NCBI GenBank assembly: GCA_026929865.2
Contig: CM049416.1
Location: forward strand, 15,832,501 to 15,896,500
Length of the DNA: 64,000 nt
Direction: 5' to 3'
Source of the DNA: Hyperoplus lanceolatus
Lineage: Eukaryota; Chordata; Actinopteri; Uranoscopiformes; Ammodytidae
Below, piece by piece: positions 48,781-58,566 of the stretch (its first letter is position 1; the number at the start of each line of letters is the position of its first letter). The notes below the pieces were generated by a model that was given only the letters and a program-made list of their open reading frames with translations, was not told the origin of the DNA and made no database searches. A program made the position numbers and the translations under genes.

Positions 48781-49840
48781 TGTGCATATATGTACCCCTT
48801 CATACAGAGTTGAATGACGACAGTGAACACAGCCTGAGCCTTAGCACGAAATTAATCTGAAAGAGAAGGTACATTTATTGTAGTTGCATAAACAACTTTA
48901 AAAAAATTGTCACAAAAAAAAAGTCAGGGACGAATACACTCATGTATCCACTCACGTTATTGCTTTGACATACAAGGAAAAGTGACCCAAAGATAAACAC
49001 TATTTGTAAGAAAGAGATTATTCTCTGACCCATACATTCAGAAAACATAATTATACTTTCCTTTGTATAGAAATCCCGTGGTCACAACTGTCATTCTTCT
49101 GGTATCAGGTGTCATTGAGACTAATCTGAGCTACCCAAAATAATAAAAGCTTCTACAAGTCAGGATCCTAAAGGTATGACATGTATCACAATAATTCAAC
49201 AGATGCACTCAAGCTATCTAGTGTGCTAATGTATCACCATTACACATAACCACTTATGATAATGAGGTCAATTGAGGCAATTTAGCTATTCCATGCATTA
49301 ACGTGTGCATATTTCTGTCAACATTCATAAAACACTCAAAGGCTATGAATATAAGTTCCTTCTAAAAGGATTTAGAACTATACTATACTTTTTCACTTTA
49401 CACAATTTTAAACACATACAACTATTTTAAACTACACACTACAACATGTGTTTTTCAGAAATGTGCTTGTTTTTCTCAATCTATCCCTCGAAGCACTGCA
49501 CTTACTTGTACGGTAAGAAAATCATTGCTTGCTGTGCGCTGATATTGGCCAGAGATCAAAAAGTGTTGGCAGTCTTTTACTCTTGGAAAACTGTAACCAT
49601 CCCCAAGTAGTGATCTGTTTTTACACACACAGCCCTAGTGTATGCCCTCTAACTCTCCACTCCAGAAAAGTGTGCTTAGGAACTTTTAAAGCAAAATGTC
49701 GACAACAATACAGAGGGAATTGATTAAAGCATTCATGTCCAACGCTGTTACACGCTAGAGAAATGTGAGCGACCAAGCAAACATTCCATTTCAACTGATG
49801 CTGGAAACAAGTTTTCGGTGTAAAAGCCCACGGCAAATTG

Positions 49841-49910
49841 TAATGATAAAGTGATACTTTATTGATCCTACAGAAAAATTCTCTTTTCACATTCTCCCTG
49901 CCCAGGGATT
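49841..49910 (-). mobile_element. LINE 3'-end fragment, antisense (GATCAATAAAGTATCA-type tail)
   Basis: On the minus strand the segment reads AGGATCAATAAAGTATCACT, the familiar 3' terminus of fish CR1/L2/Rex-like LINEs. Only the very end is recognisable. Confidence 0.55.
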
Positions 49911-49984
49911 TTACAGGTCAGGTTTAGCTGTACAAAGGCAGCCCCAATAGAGATTACGTGTCTCTCCAAGGACACATAAGGAGG

Positions 49985-50165
49985 AACGATGCAGGGGGCT
50001 GTGGCGAAGTGCATAGGGTGGTTGGTTTGATGCCCAGTCTCCACGGCACATGTCCAAGTGTCCCTGAACCCTAAAATGTCTCCTGATAGTTAGCCAGCAC
50101 CCTGCGCGGTAGCTGCTGCTATCGGTGTATGAATGTGTGCTCCAGTTGTAAGTCTGCTACATGAC
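49985..50165 (+). repeat. Decayed fish SINE fragment
   Basis: The stretch carries GTGTCCCTGAACCCTAAA, then CTCCTGATAGTTAGCC, then ATCGGTGTATGAATGTGTG. These resemble the body of a common fish tRNA-derived SINE as I recall it. B-box-like GGTTTGATGCC is at 50024-50034. The LINE-like tail is absent, so the copy is truncated. Confidence 0.5.
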
Positions 50166-51204
50166 ATCTGATATAATGTAATGTAATGTCATGATGCATG
50201 CCAATGTGGCTTGAACCAGAAAATGTTGATAATTCAAACAATCTCCTGCAGTAGTAACCCCTGGATTCCACTGGTTGCATGTGCGCTGTCTTACGGCACA
50301 TCAGTAGTTTTGGTCCGTGCACCAATGTACGTCTGAGGAGTTCCTGCGGTTATTAAAAGTTACGGGCCATGGATGGAGCTTGATAATATGATACTTTATG
50401 TGGTGATTACACACCAACTAACGCTGGGAATGTTTTTGTTCACATCCGAAGGAGGAGAAGAAGTGTGGGCTTGCCTGTATTGGTCTCTTTTGAGGTTTTT
50501 ATCTTGCGTCAACACGGAGTGCACCGGATGTTTTAATGATGTTTTGGCATCTGTGTTCCTGTCTCATTCTGTGCTAAATTGATCCAGCAAGCTCCAGCAT
50601 CGGGCAAACATAGAAAGCCGTGCATATTTGTTGCAGAGGATTCCTGCCGGCCGGAGCTACAATGGATCGGAGAGACAACACAGTGGAGCTAGTGGGAGCT
50701 CATGCACTGACAAAATTGAAATCTCTCACCATGGCAGAGCGAAAAAGGAACAAACAGGCAGCTGGTGGAATTCAGCCTTATGTTTGCACCTACAGCATGT
50801 TGTTAACTATCGTCTCCATTAGGGTGAACTGATTTACATGATATGATACTCCATCAAGTCAGTATCAAATCTGCCTGCTATACTGAATTTCATGTATAAC
50901 ATTACTTGCCCCATATCCTTTGTAAGTCCCTGTACTGTCTCACGTGTTATGTTTTGTGCATGTTTTCTGAACATTTAATCTTTTCTGTTAATGTGCAGTT
51001 ACACTTCTCATAGGCACTATACAATTATTTTAAAAGGTTCCTATTTTTTGTTAAACGGATCAGTCGGTTTGGGTGAACTCTTGTCCCGGGCACGGGCCTG
51101 CAGAATGCAGATGAACAAATATCTCGCTAAATCTGGTACATTTATCATACATTTGTCAATGGCCAAACATTGACAAATGTTAAATTAAAGTAGAAATAGT
51201 GATG
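50166..51204. other. Intergenic sequence, no gene found
   Basis: Nothing recognisable apart from the 13-bp-arm hairpin at 51149-51180. Confidence 0.5.
51149..51180. repeat. Perfect hairpin, 13-bp arms and 6-nt loop
   Basis: ACATTTGTCAATG (51149-51161), loop GCCAAA, then the exact reverse complement (51168-51180). It lies about 25 bp outside the left target duplication of the composite element that follows. Confidence 0.9.
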
Positions 51205-51212
51205 TGTGACCC
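51205..51212. repeat. Left target-site duplication of composite element
   Basis: TGTGACCC, matched by TGTGACCA at 53386-53393. Confidence 0.6.
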
Positions 51213-51907
51213 ATTGTTAATTTCGTTGACTAAGACTATGACGAAAAATATTTGTCAACGAACCTTTTTCACGGATGTAAACTAAATAAAAACTAAATAA
51301 AAAGGCAGATATGATGACAAAGACTGAGACGAATATAACTGACACTATAGTCTACGAATAGGAACGAGACAAAACTGTTAGGGCGGGACCAATGGAGAAG
51401 AGATCCAATCAGAACTACTCTTTTTGTGGGACAAGTTGGGAAGAAATCCAATAAGTGCAAAGCAGCGAATGCAACCCTGTGTTGGTGAAAATCGAAGGGA
51501 GACCACGCCAGTGTGAGCGGGTGGAGTGAGCCGCTGTGCAGAAAAACTCTGCGGTTTGATGGACAAATATGATAGTCAGGGATATCCTACCTGTTAACAT
51601 TGTCTAGGGGAACAGCTAAGTTCCGCAATCTGTTTGTAGTAGGCTATGTCTCGAGCTTGAATACACAGAGCCATGTCCCCAAACTGACTGCGAAACTATA
51701 TAGGAAATGAACTGTGAAACTGCCGCCTCCCTCCGTTAGTTTCTGTTCCGTAAGTTACAGTCAACTCCGACGCATGGCCAACGTTTTAAATTAAAACCTC
51801 TAATTTTATTATCAAAAAGGCTTTGATGCAAAAGAAGTCCGAACACACACAGCGGCAGCAGTGTTGCTTAAAGGAAAGCGCAGTTGCTCAGTTTTATCAG
51901 CACATTA

Positions 51908-52841
51908 AAGCTGCGAACACACCGCACTGGCCGCACGGCGAGATTACTTACAAAATTAATGTACTAGCGCGTGGCCACGCGTCCACCCAAGAATCGGCGT
52001 CCAGCGGCGGGCGCTTGCGCGGCGCGTGGCTGCGCCTCATCGAAATGCGTGAATCGAAGGCGCTGCCATTTGCGGCGCAGCCAACATATGCGGCGAACGC
52101 AGAAGATTAAATTATTTATCTTTTTGGCGTCGCCGCGATAGCCAATCAGCGTTGAGATTGCCCGGTGGTCTGCAAGACGAGATGGGCGTGTGGAGTGAGG
52201 ACATTGGGTTTCCAATACATTCTGCAAATATGTGTATTTTGCATCTGTTTAGCTGTTGGTTGTACTTTAGCCAAGGTAGCGCCGGTTAGCATAGTGAAAC
52301 CAGCTGTGTGCTGTTCCGGAGGATAATATGAACCCAAACTTGACGGCAGTGTCCGTGTGCCGGTGTTGTCCTCCGTCAGCCGGCACACTTTCACTTTCAG
52401 GTAGGCTGATGTCTGCCTTTATTTTTGCATCTGAGCACACACTGCTGTTGTTATTGTGTTTAGTATGTTGCTGAATTGCTGTTAATGTGTGTGTATTTGC
52501 GATCGGGGTGCGTGTTCATGCTGTTTTAATGATATTTGTGACATGACTGCGCTGGTTACACAGTGTACCTACATCTGTATTTTTTGGGACAGCTGGACCA
52601 TGTTATTGTTGTTGTTGCACCATAAGTGTGACGGGTCTGATCTCGGCGTCGGCGTCAGGAATATATGGCCCAATATGATCAAGCAGCGAGCCTCTTGCGT
52701 TCACGCTGTTAACCGCCGCCATCGATGAGGCGGCCAGCGGCCGCGGCGGCGGTTAATATGGCCCAATATGACCAAGCGGCGAGCCTCCTGCATTCACGCG
52801 GCCAGCCGCCGCAGGGGGCCAGTGCGGTGTGTTCCCAGCTT
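51908..52841. mobile_element. GC-rich element nested in the composite, 25-bp terminal inverted repeats
   Basis: The left end AAGCTGCGAACACACCGCAC (51908 onward) and the right end, read on minus, AAGCTGGGAACACACCGCAC differ at one base, and the match continues through TGGCC. TTAA overlaps both borders (51905-51908 and 52840-52843), which suggests a TTAA target but is not decisive. The interior is CpG-rich and contains a ~55-bp direct repeat (52666-52720 and 52759-52813). No transposase is recognisable, so it is non-autonomous. Confidence 0.75.
52666..52813. repeat. Direct repeat of ~55 bp, offset 93 bp
   Basis: Two copies start TGGCCCAATATG and share AAGC(A/G)GCGAGCCTC and CGCCGC. They are separated by a GGCCGC-rich palindromic linker (GCGGCCAGCGGCCGCGGC). 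The copies lie inside the nested GC-rich element. Confidence 0.8.
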
Positions 52842-53385
52842 AACTGCGTGCTCCTGCTGCTGCCCAGGGGCGGCCTTAACGATCTTGGGGCCCGTTTCAA
52901 GACCTAGTGTAGGGCCCCCCACTTTTTTTTATATTTTCTTCATTTTAAAGTTTTTATAAATAATGCTTGTGCATGCTCCCAGCAAAAAGCAAAAAGATTG
53001 TGGAATCCAGTTGGTTCATAGACAGATCATGACATAATGGGCCACCGGGCACAGGCTCTTAAAGCCCCCCCTTCCCCCTATCCAGTCAGGTACACTGATT
53101 TTATGTGAGATTATTACGAATGAAATAGAATACATGTTTTGTATTACAACCATTAAATCTGTGTCTGTATTGCATTATTCAAAACTTAATACCATTCAAT
53201 GAAGAAAGAAACATTTAGTCGACTAAGTCCGCTGTAAATTTAGTCAACTAAAATATGTTTATATTTAGTTGACTAAGACTAGACTAAGATTAAAAGATTT
53301 CAGATGACTAGAATAGGACTAAGACTAAATGGTGTGATATTCAAAAGACTAAGACTAAATCAGAATTTGCTGCCAAAATTAACAT

Positions 53386-53393
53386 TGTGACCA
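53386..53393. repeat. Right target-site duplication of composite element
   Basis: TGTGACCA, one mismatch to 51205-51212. Confidence 0.6.
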
Positions 53394-54927
53394 CTGGTGG
53401 GTGGGTACAGTTCAGTTATGTGATTTTGTCACTGTTGCCTAGCTACAGGCATAGCCCTTTCTGCAAAACTAATTAAGTATAATCTTATAAAACCTTTGCT
53501 TTTTGTCCCCTGGAACCGCATAAGTAACTTATTCTTCATATTTTCTCCTACAGGTGCTTTTTAATGTGATTGTGCTGTCTTTTTGAAGTGTTTTTCTACT
53601 ACTCGGCTACTTCTTGAATAATTACATTTCAAGCAGTAAAGAAACAAATGGTTCCTATTAGTACTATACTTGTGCCCATTACAAAAAAACTGTCTGACAA
53701 TTTTCTTTTTTTGGTTATCAAGCACAACACATGGATTATCATTTTTATATTTAACTAAAGAGGCTTTGAGGAAACACAAGACCATTATCCATGTATTTTG
53801 TGCCAAACTGAAGGGGGTTATTAAACATTCAGGAAGCAACGCAGATCCATCACAAATGTCAAGAGGACTTCATATTGTCAGCCGAGTCCTCCATTCTGTT
53901 TTGACAGGGGCCTTGACCTGTCCACACAGCTGCATGAGGAAACATCTCTTTTGCAATCGCACGGCATAATTCTGTTGTTTTCTTTAGCTTGTCCGACTGT
54001 GTCAGGAATAATTAAGTTCCGTAAGTGAGTCCTTTATCTCTTTGGCTCTTTGATTATCCTCTAACCAGAGGAATTATTCCAGTTTTGGTGCAAAATATTT
54101 TTAGCACAGGCACTTTTGAAGGTGTTTACTGGGAAAATATTCAGAATCTACACTTGTGAAAATGAAGTCAACAGGAATATAAGTGAATTATACATATGTT
54201 AATGCCTTTACAGTTTTGTTTCTGCAAGCCACTGAATATCAAGTATGTTTTGCATTTTGTGATAGACAAACTATTTTTTGCTTTATTAGAACCTAGTCAG
54301 ACAAATTAAAGCGGCTACGAGTAACATTTAAATATCTTTTAAACAGCCTCATGTTTCCTCTCATAATCATAAATTACCTTTAACAGCACACGAGACCATC
54401 AGTGCAAAGAAAGACGTTTTTATATAGTTTTTATTACTGCATTTGATCTGGTCGTACACCCAGTCCGATTTTCGGTTCACGCGTGCATGCTCTATGGTCA
54501 CATATCCGTATTGGTCGCAGATTTCAGTGTGGCGCAGGAACGTGAATTGAGAAGCCTATCCCTCCAGGTGAGGGAAGGGGAGCGGGAGCCTTGTTTGAGA
54601 CAGTTATTTGTCGTCATAATGACTGATAACGGGGCTGAACCATCAAAGAAAGAAAAGAAGATGCAATGAAGAAAAGCTAAAAGGGAGAGTGATAGTCGGG
54701 CGGGAGGGCGTTGCCAAGCAACGTATACACAATTTCACGCAGCGAAACTAGACTGCAGTGTTTACTCCTAAATGAATGAGCGGTAGCCTACTAAAACAAA
54801 GTTTACTTTGCCTCACCAGCATCATCAGATGACCATTATTCATCTGAAATAGTCATTATTTACAACAACACATTACCTCATCGTGATCCATACTAACTAA
54901 CTGCCATCTCTCGTTCATTCGCTTTGT

Positions 54928-55072
54928 GTGAGGACACGGGGACTCGTTCAGCTCCGTGAGAGGTGACAATGCATCAACTCATTGCAATCAGGTGTGTTTA
55001 GCACTTACTGGCATTAGTTGATGCTGTGTCACCCATAGACTCACGGAGCCAAAAAGAGTCCGGTGCCCTCAC
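54928..55072. repeat. Imperfect long fold-back (33-bp outer arms plus inner 19-bp arms)
   Basis: GTGAGGACACGGGGACTC... (54928-54960) pairs imperfectly with 55040-55072, keeping GTGAGG, GGACTC and GCTCCGTGAG in register. An inner pair, AGGTGACAATGCATCAACT (54961-54979) against 55016-55034, extends the stem. It could be a MITE or a hairpin transcript. No target duplication was found. Confidence 0.7.
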
Positions 55073-55463
55073 ACTTTCAACACACGGACACGCCACGCAC
55101 CATATTGCTTCCTGATTATTTGACTCTTGCACTCCCTGGACGAGCTACAAAACAGCTTCACGACAGCTGGCGTCGTAATAATACTACCGCTTTTGTTCAA
55201 AGGTGTCGCCAACGTGCCGACTTACTCGTAGTAGCTTTAAGAGCAAAATTATAGTCAAAGCTAAATAGGTTTTTCTTCTACCCATTTGTAGTTATTTTAT
55301 TGATAGAGCAAATCATTTTCTGCTGTTTTCTCTATCACTTTGTATGCAGTTTCTGTTAAACATTTCCCAATTAATTAATTCATAAATACCAGTGCATTTA
55401 AACTTCTTTCGGCAGCCACACCTGGCGTGTCCAATTCCCAATTATTATATAATAATTATCACA

Positions 55464-55935
55464 GGTGACGTACCCCCAGACGCCCACTTATAATGTGTCC
55501 CCAAATGTTGAAGCGAAACTGACGCCCTTGAAATATAGCCACCAAAGGATTTGATTCTCGGATGAAGAGAAATCAATTTTGAGAGGGGGTGCTTTTCAAA
55601 GCAAGCCAGTCCATTTTGGGGCGACTTACATTGAATTACAGTCCTTTTCTGTAGGGTTAGGGTTCGGCTAGGGTTGCTATCTCCCACAAGGAAAGTCTGA
55701 CACTCATGAAATGCAACTTACTCCACTTATTAACATCTGTCATGCAAATATACCCAGTTGTCAATTGAGACATGTCCACCATAAATTAAAAAATACAGAA
55801 GGCATAAATTAGTTCATAAATTCACCAGAATGCACAAAATGATATCTTTGAAACACATTTTTTTCTGGTGGAGTACCCCCAGACCCTCACTAATAATGTG
55901 TCCCCCCCAATGTTGAAGTGAAACCTACGCCCTTG
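55464..55935. repeat. Direct repeat pair (~68 bp each, 403 bp apart)
   Basis: Both copies contain GTACCCCCAGAC, TAATGTGTCCCC, AATGTTGAAG and ACGCCCTTG in order (55464-55530 and 55867-55935). No ORF is maintained. They could be ends of a decayed element or a local duplication. Confidence 0.75.
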
Positions 55936-58510
55936 ATTGGGTTAATACATTGGTATTATCGTTTAAACTTAAATTCTGTTTTGGTGTTCTTCTTTCTCCT
56001 TCTTGCCGACCGCCGAACAAGCCTTATAGTAAAGGGCGGCTGTAACACAGGAAAATGAGTCTATTTTGGTGGTGGTGCATGCTGAGGTGGGGGTCATAAA
56101 GATGTATAACCGAGTTTTCAATTAATACATCCGCAAAGGTCATTAAGCTGCTGGTTTGGGAGTGCAGAACAATGTTCTTCTAGGATAAGAACGAACATGC
56201 TAAAATCAGCCTAATTAATAAATGTGATCCCTTGCTTTTTTTGTTCCATTGGATACCACAGGGATTGAGGGGTATATGAGTAGTGGTACCCCTGGAGCTC
56301 AGGACACTGAAAAGATTTCAGGATTAACGGTGGAACAGCAGGGTTTTTTTCCACAGCAGAGGGCACATGAATCAAACGCACCCCTGTGATTTGTCCTTCA
56401 CGTTGGGCAGATGGAATTGTGTCTGTTGCTGCCTGTTTGATGGCCACCAAATGATCGTATGACACAATGATAGGACAAAGGGGACAGGCGTGACTACAAA
56501 GTCATGGCCTATAAAAGCAATAAAGAAATGATCCCGCTTTAAAAATTGGATTTAGTCTCCTTATTCAAATTTTGCTGAAGTTGAATGAATTAACAACATA
56601 ACCACATTTTGTGGTTCCGGCCTGCATATAATATTATTGGGTTTTGGACTGTTGGTTGGACAAAACAAGCAATGGGAAGACATTGCTTAAGGTTATGTTT
56701 TGGACATATTTCAGACATTTTTGACATTTAACCTAAACATTAATAGGCAATTGATCAAGAAAATAATCACCAGGGGCCTCTTTTATACCGGTGTGCGTAG
56801 AAACCATCCTAAAACATTGCGTCCACACAAAGCCAAAAATGTGCTACGCAAAAAAAAAAAATCTGATTTAGAAAACTGTGCGGCTCACACCTGCAAGCAA
56901 TCTTCCCTTTATAAATACCCACCTGCGGTAGACGATCTCCCGTGTCCTCCCACTTCACCTCCCAGTTTCATCCCACAATCTACCATAAATGGTGAATGCT
57001 AAATAGCTCCTGAATATGGTGACGCTCTTAATAAGCAGAACATTTTGACTGACACGAGGAAAAAAGGGAGGCAACCGGCCGCAAAGAAAGCGACTGGGAA
57101 GGAAGAAAGCCTGTGACGTGCATGTGCTGCAGTAACTGGCACACAAACATACACACGCGCGCTTATCACATGATTGGCACAGTCGTTATAGTCTTTGTAA
57201 AGCAGTTTCACCCAACTTTGTACTGTATGTAATATCACGTATTAGCGTACCTGTAGTAGCCTACTATATGTAGGCATAACCTTTATAAAATATGGTGTGA
57301 CAAGTGAAATAATGCCTATAGTCTATTCGAGAGCATTGTTTATCTCCCGTGAGATCCACACATTTCCAACAACGTCAGATTATAGTTTAATCTTCCAGGG
57401 TGAATTCTTATGGGAAAGAGTTAGTTTAGGTTTTCCGTGTTTTGTTATCAGTTAGACTTAGAGGGTCTAAATAAATAAATGCCATTGCCATACACTGACA
57501 TGCAGTTACTCTCTATTCATACAGTCCTCTTGGTGTGCATCTTCAGTGTGAATATATTTCAACCTTGTTTTCTTCAGGAACCCACATAGCATGATTTTGC
57601 AATGCCCCCTGATTTTACCTTGATGTGATTTACTCTTCCCCCAAGTTGTGTAAGTGTGAAATGGACCTATTAGTGCCTGTCCCCGAGAGGAATCTACCTA
57701 ATGATATTCCAATGTGATTCAATGTTCCAGGTGTGGTCATGGTGTCTTGCTTTTTTTGCCTAAGCTTGTCCACTGGGTGAGCCAATCTATCAGCTTTGTG
57801 CTGTCAAGTCCCAGAGGCAAAGCTCCCTGGTCGTCCAAGGTCTTCTTAGACATGACTGACTGACCATATCCCCATTCTTTCCATCTCACTTACATAGAGA
57901 GAAGCCCTGAGTGATGAGAGGGGACATGGCTGCTGAATAATATCTCCATAAAAAGATAAAAACATGCTGTTTGAAGGGGTGACACTAAACTCGTTAAACC
58001 TTCTTTTTCTTTTGAACCTCTCTTTGGCCATACTTGGTAGGATCTATTTTAAGTGTGCGACCTTTACCAGCTACCTCATATCTAGTGGAAAAAATGGAGT
58101 GGAGAGTTATTGAGCAAAATAGCAGCTTTGTTGCAGCAAAATAGTCACATTGTTGAATTGTGATGAAACTACTGTATGTACCACAATCACACTGCCTACA
58201 CACTCACACTTTGAATGAACGGATGCTAGAAACGGATTATCTGCATAAATGCAAATCCTTTGCTGGAAAAAAGGACACTCTTGAACAGTAGCCATTTTTC
58301 TCCCCCTATGATACTATTTTCATTAACAAGCCATTTTTAAAAGCCTTAAATGGCTGAGGCAGCTCCGTTAATTGTTGGCTGTTGATACCCAGAGGCTCTT
58401 TCACAATGAAAGAAAAAAATATAAGCGTAAGCACTGCCTGACAATGTTACCATGACAACAAGCTTAGATGTATATAATCAAACTCCACTCACCACCACAA
58501 TACACGTGGT

Positions 58511-58511
<1 letters not shown>

Positions 58512-58563
<52 letters not shown>
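58512..58563. repeat. (CA)n microsatellite, ~26 units
   Basis: A pure CA tract with an artefactual Cys-Val frame on the reverse strand. Confidence 0.95.

Positions 58564-58566
<3 letters not shown>

Larger units (their letters stand above)
44371..49840. other. Intergenic sequence, no supported gene
   Basis: Content noted: a (CA)n tract near 44521-44536; a TATA-like box with CRE half-site near 45254-45274; a (TGG)n tract at 46684-46711; a CpG-rich patch at about 46830-47110; a mixed CA repeat near 47575-47620; and a possible tRNA-derived SINE at 48481-48780. Open frames are short and without domains. Confidence 0.5.
51213..53385. mobile_element. hAT-like element (~2.2 kb) interrupted by nested insertions
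   Basis: The left end ATTGTTAATTTCGTTGACTA and the right end, read on minus, ATGTTAATTTTGGCAGCAAA share a short terminal motif. 8-bp flanks differ at one base. Both arms are rich in GACTAAGACTAA-type repeats (51227-51360 and 53215-53365), a texture common to a fish hAT-like family. At 51823-51910 a short frame (KKSEHTQRQQCCLKES) might be a transposase relic. A distinct GC-rich element (51908-52841) sits inside, and a further CAGGGGCGGCC-type end starts at 52865. Confidence 0.6.
53394..58511. other. Intergenic sequence, no supported gene
   Basis: Content noted: a GC-box/X-box-like patch around 54690-54722, an imperfect fold-back at 54928-55072, and a direct repeat pair at 55464-55530 and 55867-55935. 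Short TAGGGTTAGGG-like sequence occurs near 55651. Open frames up to 100 codons are domain-free. Confidence 0.5.

Noticed and set aside
52865..53085. Third complete hAT-type element inside the composite
   Set aside because: The left end CAGGGGCGGCC is convincing, but no matching right end or 8-bp duplication is visible, so I did not annotate it separately.
55651..55675. Interstitial telomere repeat (TAGGGTTAGGG)
   Set aside because: Only about two imperfect units, interrupted by CGGC; short enough to be chance.
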